64,000 nt of DNA from Geosporobacter ferrireducens (lineage in GTDB: Bacteria; Bacillota; Clostridia; Peptostreptococcales; Thermotaleaceae). The notes below the pieces were generated by a model, which did not search any database, was not told the origin of the DNA, and saw only the letters and a program-made list of their open reading frames with translations. This document shows, in pieces, positions 1-7,959 of the stretch. Positions within the stretch are counted from its first letter, which is position 1, and every line of letters starts with the position of its first letter. A program made the translations under genes and the position numbers. The stretch is from NCBI RefSeq assembly GCF_001750685.1, contig NZ_CP017269.1:4629416-4693415 (forward strand), written 5' to 3'.

Positions 1-10
1 ATTAATTGAT

Positions 11-46
11 AAAAATCCTGATATATGTGAATATATCAGGATTTTT
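11..46. terminator. Intrinsic terminator at window edge
   Basis: A perfect 16-bp inverted repeat (11-26 and 31-46) with a GTGA loop runs into a T tract at 41-47. It probably ends a plus-strand gene lying left of the window; the A-rich left arm means it could also work in the other direction. Confidence 0.75.
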
Positions 47-100
47 TTATTTATTATTCAAAATATACGCATGAAAACTATTGAAAATAAATGGTTTCAT

Positions 101-131
101 GATATAATGTTCTAATAAAGAACATTATATC
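101..131. repeat. 13-bp palindrome containing the XRE operator core
   Basis: Perfect inverted repeat: arms 101-113 and 119-131 separated by AATAA. Its core TGTTCT-AATAA-AGAACA recurs upstream of the XRE gene. It sits just past the stop codon of that minus-strand gene, so it may be an operator, a transcript-end hairpin, or both. There is no clear T tract. Confidence 0.55.
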
Positions 132-134
132 AAA

Positions 135-380
135 CTATTCTTCTATACCAAGGAGCCAAGATACGCTGACTTTCAGTATTTTACTTAAAGCTATCAACTC
201 ATAATCTGTAACGATTCTTTTTTGCTGCTCTAGTTTAGAAATACTCGCCCTATCTATATATATGGCCATGGTTTCAAGTCTTACTGAAAGCTGCTCTTGT
301 GTGAGGCTGTTTTTAACTCTTGCTTTTTTGACCTGTGGGCCAATCATATTCTTATTTTTACTATCTATTATGATTTTCAT
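135..380 (-). CDS. XRE-family helix-turn-helix regulator
   Basis: Small DNA-binding protein (81 aa from the ATG at 380; 84 aa if the GTG at 389 is used). It consists almost only of a Cro/C1-type HTH: KKARVKNSLTQEQLS is the first helix pair, and IDRASISKLEQQ looks like the recognition region. AAAGGTG overlaps the upstream GTG and is well spaced from the ATG at 380, so I prefer the ATG. Three copies of a TGTTCT-AATAA-AGAACA palindrome flank the gene, which suggests autoregulation. Length and isolation resemble repressors of mobile elements, but no phage genes lie nearby. Confidence 0.8.
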   Translation of the reverse strand: MKIIIDSKNKNMIGPQVKKARVKNSLTQEQLSVRLETMAIYIDRASISKLEQQKRIVTDYELIALSKILKVSVSWLLGIEE

Positions 381-392
381 ACCAATCACCTT

Positions 393-457
393 TGTGTTTT
401 ATTAGAACATTTTTATCATATGACATTTATTGTAAAATCATGTTCTAATAAAGAACA
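393..457. promoter_or_regulatory. Paired palindromic operators upstream of the XRE gene
   Basis: TGTTCT-AATAA-AGAACA is perfect at 441-457. An inverted copy with two mismatches lies at 393-409, directly before the XRE start. The same core is at 108-124 beyond the 3' end. Three copies around one regulator fit cooperative autorepression (inference). Confidence 0.5.
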
Positions 458-489
458 AATGGGAAGAATCAAGTTACCGATTAAATACT

Positions 490-810
490 TTGGTAATCGT
501 TGATATCGATAACTTGAAAGAAGCAAATGACAGGGCTGGACATACTGTAGGAGACAGGATGATCAAGATCGTGGCCGATTCCATTGAAGAATCCATACGG
601 GCAAAAGACATTGCTTTCCGGTATGGTGGAGATGAGTTTGTGATCCTGCTTCATGATGTAAGGGATGATGAAATCCATGTCAGTATGGGTGCAGCTGCCT
701 TTGATGATTTGGCAGATTTACAAACAGCATTCCAAAAAGCGGACCGCCATTTGTATGAGGAAAAGCAGCATAAGAAATTACGAACCAGTGATGAAAGATA
801 TGATTTATAG
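490..810 (+). pseudogene. Decayed GGDEF (diguanylate cyclase) domain
   Basis: The frame encodes recognisable GGDEF-domain blocks: VDIDNLKEAND (metal/substrate strand), then GDRMIKIVAD, then RYGGDEFVILL with an intact GGDEF signature, then VSMGAAAF and a C-terminal helix. The N-terminal quarter of the domain is missing, and so are about 25 residues between the GGDEF strand and VSMG. No ribosome binding site precedes the only possible start, a TTG at 490. I read it as the remnant of a cyclic-di-GMP synthase gene. The window's intact c-di-GMP-related gene is the HD-GYP protein near 31.2 kb. Confidence 0.65.
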
Positions 811-1013
811 GTATTTGGCTTTGGAAGTGGAGTTGAAATCAAAAGCTTGAACAAGCCCTTTGTTTCTTGATGAAAGCAAAGGTTATTGTGGATTGTTCAC
901 AATCTCTAATACGACGTTATGAGGAAGTATAGGATTTTACTGCACAAGTCTAATTTATAATCTTAATTAGTCGGTTCCACGTGTTATCAAGTGGGTTTTA
1001 AAAATATAGAAAA

Positions 1014-1586
1014 TCACTTTTTCGTGGAATTCGGATAATTACAAATTGAAATAAAATCTTCTACGATTGTCCCCATTTCTTCCGGCGATTTCTGCACACT
1101 GTCGTTCAGCCACCAGATAAGGATACGCATAAATCCGCCGGTACTAAATGCTAAAGCATATTGAATGCTTTCCTTTGAAAAGGGTGTTGCTTTCCCTTTT
1201 ACTTCATCAAAAGCCGGAGGTAAAAGCTCATCAACCTTTGCAAGAAAAAGCGGAAGCAATTGATGACGATTGACGAGTGATAAAAAGTCTTTATGTTTTT
1301 GCATCTGTGTAAAAAAGACTTTAGCAATATTAGACAAGGATAAGTTTGTTTGTTGTGAGATAAGTGATCTATATTCCAGCCAGATTTTATAAAAATAGCC
1401 TTCCAAAATTTCATCCTTTGAGGAATAGTTCCGGTAAAAAGTCCGTCTGGAAAGTCCGGCATGATCTGTAATCTCCTGTATCGTAATTTCTTGATAATTT
1501 TCTGTATGCATCAGTTTTAACAGAGCATCCTCCATCCACAATTTTGACTGATTAGATTTAGGGTTTCCTTTATTTTTATCTGACAT
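1014..1586 (-). CDS. TetR/AcrR-family transcriptional regulator
   Basis: 190 aa. The N-terminal TetR HTH spans about residues 18-62 (ITIQEITDHAGLSRRTFYRNY is the HTH). An all-helical ligand/dimer domain follows. The QNxxFL-type patterns and the late hydrophobic stretch FSTGGFMRILIWWL resemble the C-terminal domain of DhaS-like TetR proteins. SD GGAGGAG precedes the ATG. The gene is divergent from the HXXEE membrane protein at 1723 and shares its 136-bp intergenic region, so it probably represses that gene and itself. Confidence 0.88.
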   Translation of the reverse strand: MSDKNKGNPKSNQSKLWMEDALLKLMHTENYQEITIQEITDHAGLSRRTFYRNYSSKDEILEGYFYKIWLEYRSLISQQTNLSLSNIAKVFFTQMQKHKDFLSLVNRHQLLPLFLAKVDELLPPAFDEVKGKATPFSKESIQYALAFSTGGFMRILIWWLNDSVQKSPEEMGTIVEDFISICNYPNSTKK

Positions 1587-1644
1587 GAATACTCCTCCTA
1601 CATCGTCACATATTTTCCAATCTGTAGCTTTTGTGCCAGAATGA

Positions 1645-1706
1645 TTGACTGTATTTCTTTACCTAAATTATAATAGATATTGTTAATCGACACAACTGTG
1701 ACAATA
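1645..1706 (+). promoter_or_regulatory. Promoter and candidate TetR operator of the HXXEE gene
   Basis: TTGACT (1645-1650), an 18-bp spacer and TATAAT (1669-1674) make a good sigma-A promoter. An imperfect dyad with TATTGT (1678-1683) and ACAATA (1701-1706) arms covers the start of transcription, where a TetR repressor would act. Confidence 0.55.
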
Positions 1707-1722
1707 GAAGGAGGAATATTTT

Positions 1723-2274
1723 ATGAATACAATGAGTTTTATCGTCTGGATGCTGCCAGTCATTTTTATGATTCATGATTTCGAAGAGATCATTATGGCG
1801 GAAGTATGGGGCAAACGATATAGACAGGAAATCAACACAGTTTGGCCCAAAAAGCAGCCGTTTGGTTTGAATTATATACATAACTGCCAGACACCAACCT
1901 TTTCCATCGGAGTAGGAGTCGAATTTTTGCTTTTTTCACTTATTAGTTTGTTTTCTGTAATCTTTCAAAGTTATTTTCTTTGGTATGGTGCTTTCTTAGG
2001 GCTGATTTTACATATGGTTTTTATCCATATGGTAATGTGCGTTTGGTTTAAAAACTATGTGCCGGGAGTCATCACATCGGTTATTTTTTTACTTCCTAGC
2101 ATTTGGTTTTTGTATGCGGCAGAAAAAATATTATATTATGGAGCAGGAACAATTCTGTTAGCTTGCTTGTTGGGAAGTGTTTTGATTATTACGATAATAC
2201 CCATGCTTCATAAATTTATGGGTTCATGGTCTAAATGGTTATACAAATATTCAGAAGCACAGATCAAAGAATAA
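1723..2274 (+). CDS. HXXEE domain integral membrane protein
   Basis: 183 aa with about five hydrophobic segments. The family signature HDFEE is at residues 18-22, at the end of the first membrane segment, and HMVFIHMVM supplies further histidines within a membrane segment. HXXEE proteins (Pfam PF13787) are widespread but functionally uncharacterised; the buried His/Glu residues suggest metal binding or membrane-bound chemistry. SD AAGGAGG lies upstream. The gene is divergent from a TetR regulator, so its substrate or inducer is probably a small molecule (inference). Confidence 0.8.
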   Translation: MNTMSFIVWMLPVIFMIHDFEEIIMAEVWGKRYRQEINTVWPKKQPFGLNYIHNCQTPTFSIGVGVEFLLFSLISLFSVIFQSYFLWYGAFLGLILHMVFIHMVMCVWFKNYVPGVITSVIFLLPSIWFLYAAEKILYYGAGTILLACLLGSVLIITIIPMLHKFMGSWSKWLYKYSEAQIKE

Positions 2275-2836
2275 ACTAATGAACGTCACAAATGTTATAC
2301 AATAAAATATTTTGGGCGCATTTATTCCAATCGAGTTATGTGACACCCTTGAGGAGATAAAAAAGATGTAAAGCTGACGAATTCATAAAAAATTTTTCGC
2401 TAGTTGACAATTATATTAAGGCTGTGATACCGAATTCGATAGGTTTAGAAACAAGGAGGCGAGGTACTTGGCAAGTCAATCAAGTATATGCCAATAAAGT
2501 GGAATTAATCTTTGTGGAACGGCACAGGGGCCGCTCCCTACAGAAGAAAATACATTCTGTTCTAGAAGCGTATACCTACAAATGGTTCAATGATATAATC
2601 TTCTAATTGTCAGTGTATACGGAGATATTATATAGCTTATACAAAATAACAGACATAGTTTGTTATTTTGTATGGATTCCATTACTGAATAGGTAACATA
2701 AGACAGTCTCTTTAATTTACCGATGTAAAATAGATTGCTAAGATTCTCTCACCATCGTCTTTTATTATATACACGATTAGGATATAATTTAATCATGGAT
2801 AGCTTATCCCATAAAGTTTAAAGGAGTTGAAGATAT
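2275..2836. other. 562-bp gap without a convincing gene
   Basis: Apart from a 13-bp palindrome at 2639-2673, I see only a short unrecognised frame at 2424-2606 without a suitable ribosome binding site. A TATAAT at 2783-2788 without a good -35 box and a small dyad GGATA-GCT-TATCC (2797-2809) precede the next cassette and may form its promoter and operator. Confidence 0.5.
2639..2673. repeat. Perfect 13-bp inverted repeat
   Basis: Arms 2639-2651 and 2661-2673 are perfect reverse complements around a 9-nt loop. No T tract follows on either side, so it is a poor terminator. It could be an operator or a relic of a mobile-element end. Confidence 0.5.
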
Positions 2837-3349
2837 ATGGATACTTACAAAGATTCTTTTAAATATAGAGTAAAAATGATGGAGAAGCTAGCCCAAATTG
2901 AGGAAATTGAACCCTTTGATATTTATTTTATGGGTGGAAGTGCCTGTATACTTGGGAATTATATAGAAAGACGTACACTGGATTATGATTTTATAAATAT
3001 AGGGTATACACCGGTGCATGGACGTATTTTTAACGTTCTTGGAGATATTGATATCCTAGAATATGAATTTTGTCCATTATCTCCTACCTTCAAAGAACGG
3101 GCCGTCAAGCTGGAAGAGTTTGATTATCTCAATATTTACGTACTGTCGAGAGAAGATATTATTGTTAGCAAATTATCCCGTTATGCTGAAAAAGATAAGG
3201 AAGACATAAAATATTTGATTAGAGATTGTGACAAGAACCTCTTGCTTTTGATCATACGTGAGGTTGAAGAAAGAAAAGATTTTATTGAATCTGCCAGAAA
3301 TAATTTCATTAAAAATTGTAAAGAAATGAGGGGTACATTTCATGTATAG
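2837..3349 (+). CDS. DUF6036-like nucleotidyltransferase (toxin-antitoxin type)
   Basis: 170 aa. It carries the minimal nucleotidyltransferase signature: MGGSACILGN (residues about 32-41) followed by TLDYDF with the DxD metal pair. Later it has LSREDIIVSKLSRYAEKDKEDI, which matches the conserved KD..D segment of DUF6036/AbiEii-type proteins. Such enzymes are often one half of toxin-antitoxin or abortive-infection pairs. The next gene overlaps this stop by 8 nt, indicating translational coupling. SD AAAGGAG precedes the start. Family call good; substrate unknown. Confidence 0.75.
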   Translation: MDTYKDSFKYRVKMMEKLAQIEEIEPFDIYFMGGSACILGNYIERRTLDYDFINIGYTPVHGRIFNVLGDIDILEYEFCPLSPTFKERAVKLEEFDYLNIYVLSREDIIVSKLSRYAEKDKEDIKYLIRDCDKNLLLLIIREVEERKDFIESARNNFIKNCKEMRGTFHV

Positions 3350-3680
3350 GATATTTGTTGAAAGTTATCCCAATGTAGTAAATTCATTAAAAAAAACAGA
3401 TATAAGATATACGTATGTTGAATATATGGATCTTCTGTGTGATCCGGTGAAGCATGAAGAACATGCTCGGCGGCGTAGTGAAAAATATGTAAAGCTTTGC
3501 AACTTATTGAGCTATATTAAAGAAAATATCTGGGAGTATCCTAGACTGGAAGTATTGCTATATGAGTTGGAATGTTTGGGGATTGTTCCGGTAAAAACGG
3601 AACAAATCTTAACAGAAGAAGAACTGGAAGAAGGGGCAAAGATTCTAAAGAGTATCGTTAAATTGAACTATTGGCAATAA
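3342..3680 (+). CDS. Uncharacterised partner of the nucleotidyltransferase
   Basis: 112 aa, charged and predicted largely helical, with no membrane segment or signal peptide. I do not recognise a family. A basic stretch HEEHARRRSEKYVKL lies at about residues 37-51, and an acidic stretch TEEELEEGAKI near the C terminus. The start overlaps the upstream gene by 8 nt and has SD GAGGGG within that gene, so the two proteins are probably made together and may interact. A HEPN toxin was considered, but the R-x4-6-H motif is absent. Confidence 0.65.
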   Translation: MYRIFVESYPNVVNSLKKTDIRYTYVEYMDLLCDPVKHEEHARRRSEKYVKLCNLLSYIKENIWEYPRLEVLLYELECLGIVPVKTEQILTEEELEEGAKILKSIVKLNYWQ

Positions 3681-3798
3681 TATGATCAATATAGAAATTA
3701 AGGGAAGAGCTGCCATTTTGAAAGAGGGATCTTGATGATAGAATTGATAAGAAAACAGAATCAGCTCGGATAAAAGCACTGGGAAATGCGAAGGTTAT

Positions 3799-3912
3799 AT
3801 GATCAATGCAGATTCAAAGGTTATTGATCTGCAAGCCCGTATCAAGGTCGGCCGTAATGATCCTTGCCCTTGCGGCAGTGGCAAGAAATACAAAAAGTGC
3901 TGCGGAAAGTGA
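3799..3912 (+). pseudogene. SEC-C zinc-binding motif remnant
   Basis: A 37-codon frame ends with [20 protein letters not shown], the complete SEC-C motif (CPC...KCC, a zinc-binding tail found at the end of SecA and many accessory proteins). In-frame codons continue upstream only to a stop at 3748-3750, and no good ribosome binding site is visible. It is most likely the 3' end of a lost gene rather than an independent small protein. Confidence 0.55.
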
Positions 3913-4098
3913 AGGCAATGCCGTCAAGCCCAACCAGCTTCAAGCGGTATTATTTTTGTACACTCAAGGCATGTGGAGTATGTTGTGCTGATAGAGGGCA
4001 ATAGGTTAGAATGTGATGTAGAAGGGTTTTTATATAAATCGGTGCATGGATAAATGGAGATTGCAGCGTTTAATAAACCTATATAAAGGAGAGATATA

Positions 4099-5130
4099 AT
4101 GAGCAAAGTGTATTGCATTAGAAATTCAGGGACGGATTATGACCAATTAGGAAAGGATGCATTAAAGCTATTAAAAACAATCACAGCAGAAACTGGACAT
4201 CAATTTGAGCAGGAGGTACCTATAAAGGTTCACTTTGGGGAAAAAGGTAACACCACCTTCATCCCTGCGAAATGCTATGATGAGATTATTAATTATTTGA
4301 AGGAAATAGGGGTATCCCCATCCTATATTGAAACAAATGTATTGTATAGGGGATCAAGGACGACTTCGGATAATCATATTCAAACAGCAAAAAAACATGG
4401 CTTTACCCAAATTCCTATTATAATCGCAGATGGGGAATTGGGTACAGATTACGATGAGATTGAAATCAACAAAGAATACATAAGGAAATGCAGAATAGGG
4501 AAGGGTTTTGGAAAATATAAGCAATTTATTGTCATGAGTCATTTTAAAGGACATATCGAAGCAGGATTTGGCGGAGCCCTTAAACAGCTTAGTATGGGTT
4601 TTGCTGCCCGGGGGGGAAAGCTGGAACAGCACTCTGGGATAGCCCCTATCGTAACGGCTGAAAAATGTATTGGTTGTGATCTTTGTGTAGGCAAATGCGA
4701 TTTTGATGCCATATACAGAACCGACACCGCTGTGATTGACGAAGCCAAATGTGTTGGCTGTGCTGGTTGTATTGCAGTCTGTCCTAAAGGGGCAATAAGA
4801 AACACCTGGGGAGGTTCAAATTTTCTGGAGAAGCTTTCAGAATATGCCTATGGGGCATCAAAAGACAAAGATATTATCTACATTACTTTTGTACACAACA
4901 TTACTAAGGATTGCGACTGTATGGGAAAAGCAATGGAACCAATTGCAGAAAATATTGGTATTCTTACGTCTAAAGATCCAGTTGCCTTAGACACCGCCTG
5001 TTTAGATTTGGTACAGAGAAACAGCAAGAAGCTGCTGTTCGAAAAAGGAAGAGCCTCCCTTCAACATGCTGAAAAAATCGGATTGGGGAAAATGGAGTAT
5101 CAGCTTGTTGAAATCGAAGGCACTTTATAA
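4099..5130 (+). CDS. DUF362 protein with two 4Fe-4S clusters
   Basis: 343 aa. The DUF362 domain (about residues 1-180 and 240-330) is interrupted by a two-cluster ferredoxin insert. CIGCDLCVGKC (Cys190/193/196/200) and CVGCAGCIAVCP (Cys218/221/224/228) are both complete. No signal peptide, so cytoplasmic. Family members are presumed redox or electron-transfer proteins of anaerobes with no established reaction. SD AAAGGAG is 7 nt from the ATG. The gene stands alone. Confidence 0.88.
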   Translation: MSKVYCIRNSGTDYDQLGKDALKLLKTITAETGHQFEQEVPIKVHFGEKGNTTFIPAKCYDEIINYLKEIGVSPSYIETNVLYRGSRTTSDNHIQTAKKHGFTQIPIIIADGELGTDYDEIEINKEYIRKCRIGKGFGKYKQFIVMSHFKGHIEAGFGGALKQLSMGFAARGGKLEQHSGIAPIVTAEKCIGCDLCVGKCDFDAIYRTDTAVIDEAKCVGCAGCIAVCPKGAIRNTWGGSNFLEKLSEYAYGASKDKDIIYITFVHNITKDCDCMGKAMEPIAENIGILTSKDPVALDTACLDLVQRNSKKLLFEKGRASLQHAEKIGLGKMEYQLVEIEGTL

Positions 5131-5377
5131 ACTGAATTAAAGCAAACCGTTCCTGTGCCATGCTTGTAACAATATAAATAAAAAATTTGGCAAATGAGCA
5201 TTAGAAGCTGAATCTCAAATTTTCAAACCGAATTATAGAACTTCCTATAAAGGATTTTAAATGCTTCATCAGTTCGGTCAAATAAAATCCAACAAATCGG
5301 CGCACGTTTGAACAAGAATTTCTAAATAAAGAGATCTATAATGAGTATAGCAAATACTTATTGGGAGGTCTTTTAAA

Positions 5378-6505
5378 ATGAAAAAAACCATTACACAGTT
5401 TCTGGCACTTAAGGGAAATCATTATGATATTGGATGGCAGATGGGCAAACAGCTCAGCGGTAATATAGGGATCTGCGGAGAAGCAGAGGCGTTATCAAAG
5501 GATTTGCTGGAGGAAGCATTAAAGCTGTATGACCAGTTTTGCCCAGGGCTTACGGATGAACTCAGAGGATATGCTGATGCAAAGGGGGTGGCGCTTAACC
5601 GACTCATTTTTACTTCCATGACTTATCTCAGACCGAACTGTAGTGAGATGGTTCTGCTTCCTGAAAAAACACAGAATGACCATGTCTTACTGGCGCGCAG
5701 TTACGAGTTTGCTCCACAGTACGAAGATTTTAGACTTTACAGAGTCGTTCCTACCGGTAAATATGCTTATATTGGAGGCTCTGTGGCGGAATTCGGAAGA
5801 AGTGAGGGGCTAAATGAGCATGGACTTGGGATCAGCATGACTTCATGTGGTTTTCCGGTAAGTAATATGGAGACTATGAGGAAACCTGCATTTAAGGGAT
5901 TGCAGTTTTGGGCAGTGGTCAGAACGTTGCTTGAAAATTGTAAGACAGTAGAGGAAGCGCTTTCCAGGGTCAAGGAAATGCCTGTACCTTATAACATCAA
6001 TCTGATGATGGCGGATGCATCGGGAAGCGCTGTGCTTTATGAAACCTTGGATGGGAACGCAGTATATGGGGAAATTTCATCCGAAGATGCGATAGGTACT
6101 AAATATCTTCATGCCACCAATCATTCGCATTTTGAACCCATGATGACAATGGAGCCCTTTGCCATGAAAAATTCCATTGTGAGATATGAAAAAATCGATG
6201 CGTTTCTAAGCAGACCGGAAAAAAAGAGCATTGAAGACCTCAAGTCATTCCTGCTGATGCCATATCCAGATGGTATGAATTGCCATTATTTTAGCGCGTT
6301 CTTCGGCACGATTAAAAGTGTGGTGATGGATTTAAATGATTTGTCCTTTTATATCTGCTGGGGCGGTTATGAGCAAAACGGATGGGAGCGTTATTCTATA
6401 AAGAATGACCTTCCGGAAGTATATGAAATCTGTACATCTCGTGAAATCGAATTTGACGATAGAGCACCTGCAGAGGACTTTTTTGCTCAAGTTCCGCTTA
6501 AGTAA
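5378..6505 (+). CDS. C45-type/linear amide C-N hydrolase (Ntn hydrolase)
   Basis: 375 aa, related to choloylglycine hydrolase and acyl-CoA:6-aminopenicillanate acyltransferase. In this family the chain is cleaved to expose an N-terminal Cys. Here the likely nucleophile is Cys88 in PNCSEMVLL, followed about 19 residues later by LLARSYEF (Arg107), the usual substrate-binding position. GLNEHGLGISMTSCG and ATNHSHFEP are other conserved segments. No signal peptide, so a cytoplasmic amidase or acyltransferase; substrate unknown. SD GGGAGG precedes the ATG. A strong terminator follows at 6540. Confidence 0.82.
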   Translation: MKKTITQFLALKGNHYDIGWQMGKQLSGNIGICGEAEALSKDLLEEALKLYDQFCPGLTDELRGYADAKGVALNRLIFTSMTYLRPNCSEMVLLPEKTQNDHVLLARSYEFAPQYEDFRLYRVVPTGKYAYIGGSVAEFGRSEGLNEHGLGISMTSCGFPVSNMETMRKPAFKGLQFWAVVRTLLENCKTVEEALSRVKEMPVPYNINLMMADASGSAVLYETLDGNAVYGEISSEDAIGTKYLHATNHSHFEPMMTMEPFAMKNSIVRYEKIDAFLSRPEKKSIEDLKSFLLMPYPDGMNCHYFSAFFGTIKSVVMDLNDLSFYICWGGYEQNGWERYSIKNDLPEVYEICTSREIEFDDRAPAEDFFAQVPLK

Positions 6506-6539
6506 AATATAAGGTATAATGGTTATAGAATGTATCAAG

Positions 6540-6565
6540 AGGATTTCTATTAGAATAGAAATCCT
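6540..6565 (+). terminator. Terminator after the C45 hydrolase
   Basis: Perfect 12-bp inverted repeat (6540-6551 and 6554-6565) with a very short loop, followed by TATTTAATTT. Confidence 0.65.
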
Positions 6566-6635
6566 TATTTAATTTGAGCGAAAGATGCAAGGAGTACTGT
6601 CTTCTGATTATGCTACAGAAGGATTGGGGTAAAAT

Positions 6636-7475
6636 ATGGAATGGATACAGATTTTAAATGCGGCTGTTGAGTATATGGAAGTACACCTTCTCGAAAACAT
6701 TACGGTCAATGATGTGGCAGATGATGTACATATTTCCACTTATCATTTTCAGAGAGCCTTTAGCATGATTACAGGGATGAGTGTCGGTGAATATATACGA
6801 AACAGACGATTATCCCTTGCTGGACAAGCACTGACGCAAAAGGGGGCAAAGGTTCTCGACACGGCTCTCGAATACGGCTATGAAACCGCTGAAAGCTTTT
6901 CGAAAGCATTTGAGCGCTTTCACGGTATAAAGCCAAGTCAAGCTAAAAGGACTGGGGCTACACTTAAGTCCTTCAATCGAATAATTATTAAAATTGCCAT
7001 TGAGGGCGGGTGCATCATTCAGTACCGAATTGAAAAGAAACCTGCATTTAATGTCGTGCTTTATCCGGAGGTGTTTGAAGCCAGCACTTGTGAGGTTGAG
7101 ATTCCGGACAAGTGGTTAGCGTATAATAGCAGAAATAAAGAGGAGGTCGTTTGTCCCCAAATGGGCGTTCGTATTTTTGATCAGTCATCAAACGGTATGT
7201 TTACATATGGAATAGGATGTCATATCGATTTAACGAATCATATTCCTAAAGGTTTTAAAATCTATGAGATACCGGAATATACATGGGTGATCTTTTCCTG
7301 CAAGGGACCCATGCCAGATGCTATTCAAAATATGTGGAAACGTATTTATACGGAGTGGCTTCCGCAGGCTCAGTATAGCTTTATTCAGGAGTACGATATT
7401 GAGCTTTATACCGAGGGAGATATCTACTCTGAGGAATATGAGACTGAGATTTGGATACCGGTTATGGAAAAATAG
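6636..7475 (+). CDS. AraC regulator with GyrI-like effector domain
   Basis: 279 aa. Residues about 8-105 form the double HTH of AraC/XylS proteins: NVDVADDVHISTYHFQRAF-like first HTH, then LDTALEYGYETAESFSKAF. Residues about 125-279 resemble a GyrI/SRPBCC-like small-molecule domain, with IYTEWLP and the terminal ETEIWIPV typical of this class. It probably activates genes in response to a hydrophobic or cationic compound. The window has two more regulators of this build (21.8 kb, 53.7 kb). No adjacent target gene is evident. Confidence 0.85.
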   Translation: MEWIQILNAAVEYMEVHLLENITVNDVADDVHISTYHFQRAFSMITGMSVGEYIRNRRLSLAGQALTQKGAKVLDTALEYGYETAESFSKAFERFHGIKPSQAKRTGATLKSFNRIIIKIAIEGGCIIQYRIEKKPAFNVVLYPEVFEASTCEVEIPDKWLAYNSRNKEEVVCPQMGVRIFDQSSNGMFTYGIGCHIDLTNHIPKGFKIYEIPEYTWVIFSCKGPMPDAIQNMWKRIYTEWLPQAQYSFIQEYDIELYTEGDIYSEEYETEIWIPVMEK

Positions 7476-7839
7476 GATGAATTGGTCGACATAGGCTTTT
7501 TTGCTGTCCCATGATAATAATTTTATATTTAAAGCAACAAATACATTTTTAAAATAAATTTGCTAGATCTTGTTTTTTAAAAAAGCAGCCGCTTTTATGG
7601 GCTGGTAAAGCTGTGCGCTTATACTTTTTCTGGATTTACAGAAGTGTAAAGAAAAGTAAAATATTGCCTTTCTCTTATATCGTTAGCTTGAGGGCTGACG
7701 ATTTCTTTATGCACAAAATCAGGGGGTTTACTTAGTCAAAAAACATCTGCTTTCTATTATTTCATAAGAACTGCCTTTGTTTAAACGCATTGCTACATTG
7801 TGATTATGCATTTTAGGATAAAAAAATTTAAAAATAGTA
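7476..7839. other. Gap upstream of the TipA-like regulator
   Basis: No coding signal. An imperfect hairpin (7679-7687 with 7694-7702) followed by TTTCTTTA may be a weak terminator. The rest is AT-rich and featureless until the promoter at 7840. Confidence 0.45.
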
Positions 7840-7870
7840 TTGACTCTCACGTACCGTGATAGTGTATTGT
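7840..7870 (+). promoter_or_regulatory. MerR-type promoter with 19-bp spacer
   Basis: TTGACT (7840-7845) and TATTGT (7865-7870) are 19 bp apart, the elongated spacing used by MerR-family activators. A perfect dyad TCACG-TAC-CGTGA sits inside the spacer (7847-7859), where a MerR dimer would bind and twist the DNA. This implies autoactivation of the gene at 7960. Confidence 0.75.
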
Positions 7871-7959
7871 GAAAATAGAGTTAACTTTATTGACAAAAGA
7901 CTCGTAGCTGGCAGAGTTTTTGACAGTATTGATATCTCTAAAATAAACTTGGGAGAGAA

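Noticed and set aside
490-810. Functional diguanylate cyclase
   Set aside because: Despite the intact GGDEF motif, the N-terminal part and an internal strand of the domain are missing.
2424-2606. 60-codon open frame ending just before 2607
   Set aside because: The ATA-like start has no ribosome binding site and the sequence matches no family I know. An AAGGAGG site nearby points to a different frame that stops after a few codons.
3342-3680. Partner of the nucleotidyltransferase as a HEPN toxin (HEPN-MNT pair)
   Set aside because: The required R-x4-6-H motif is absent.
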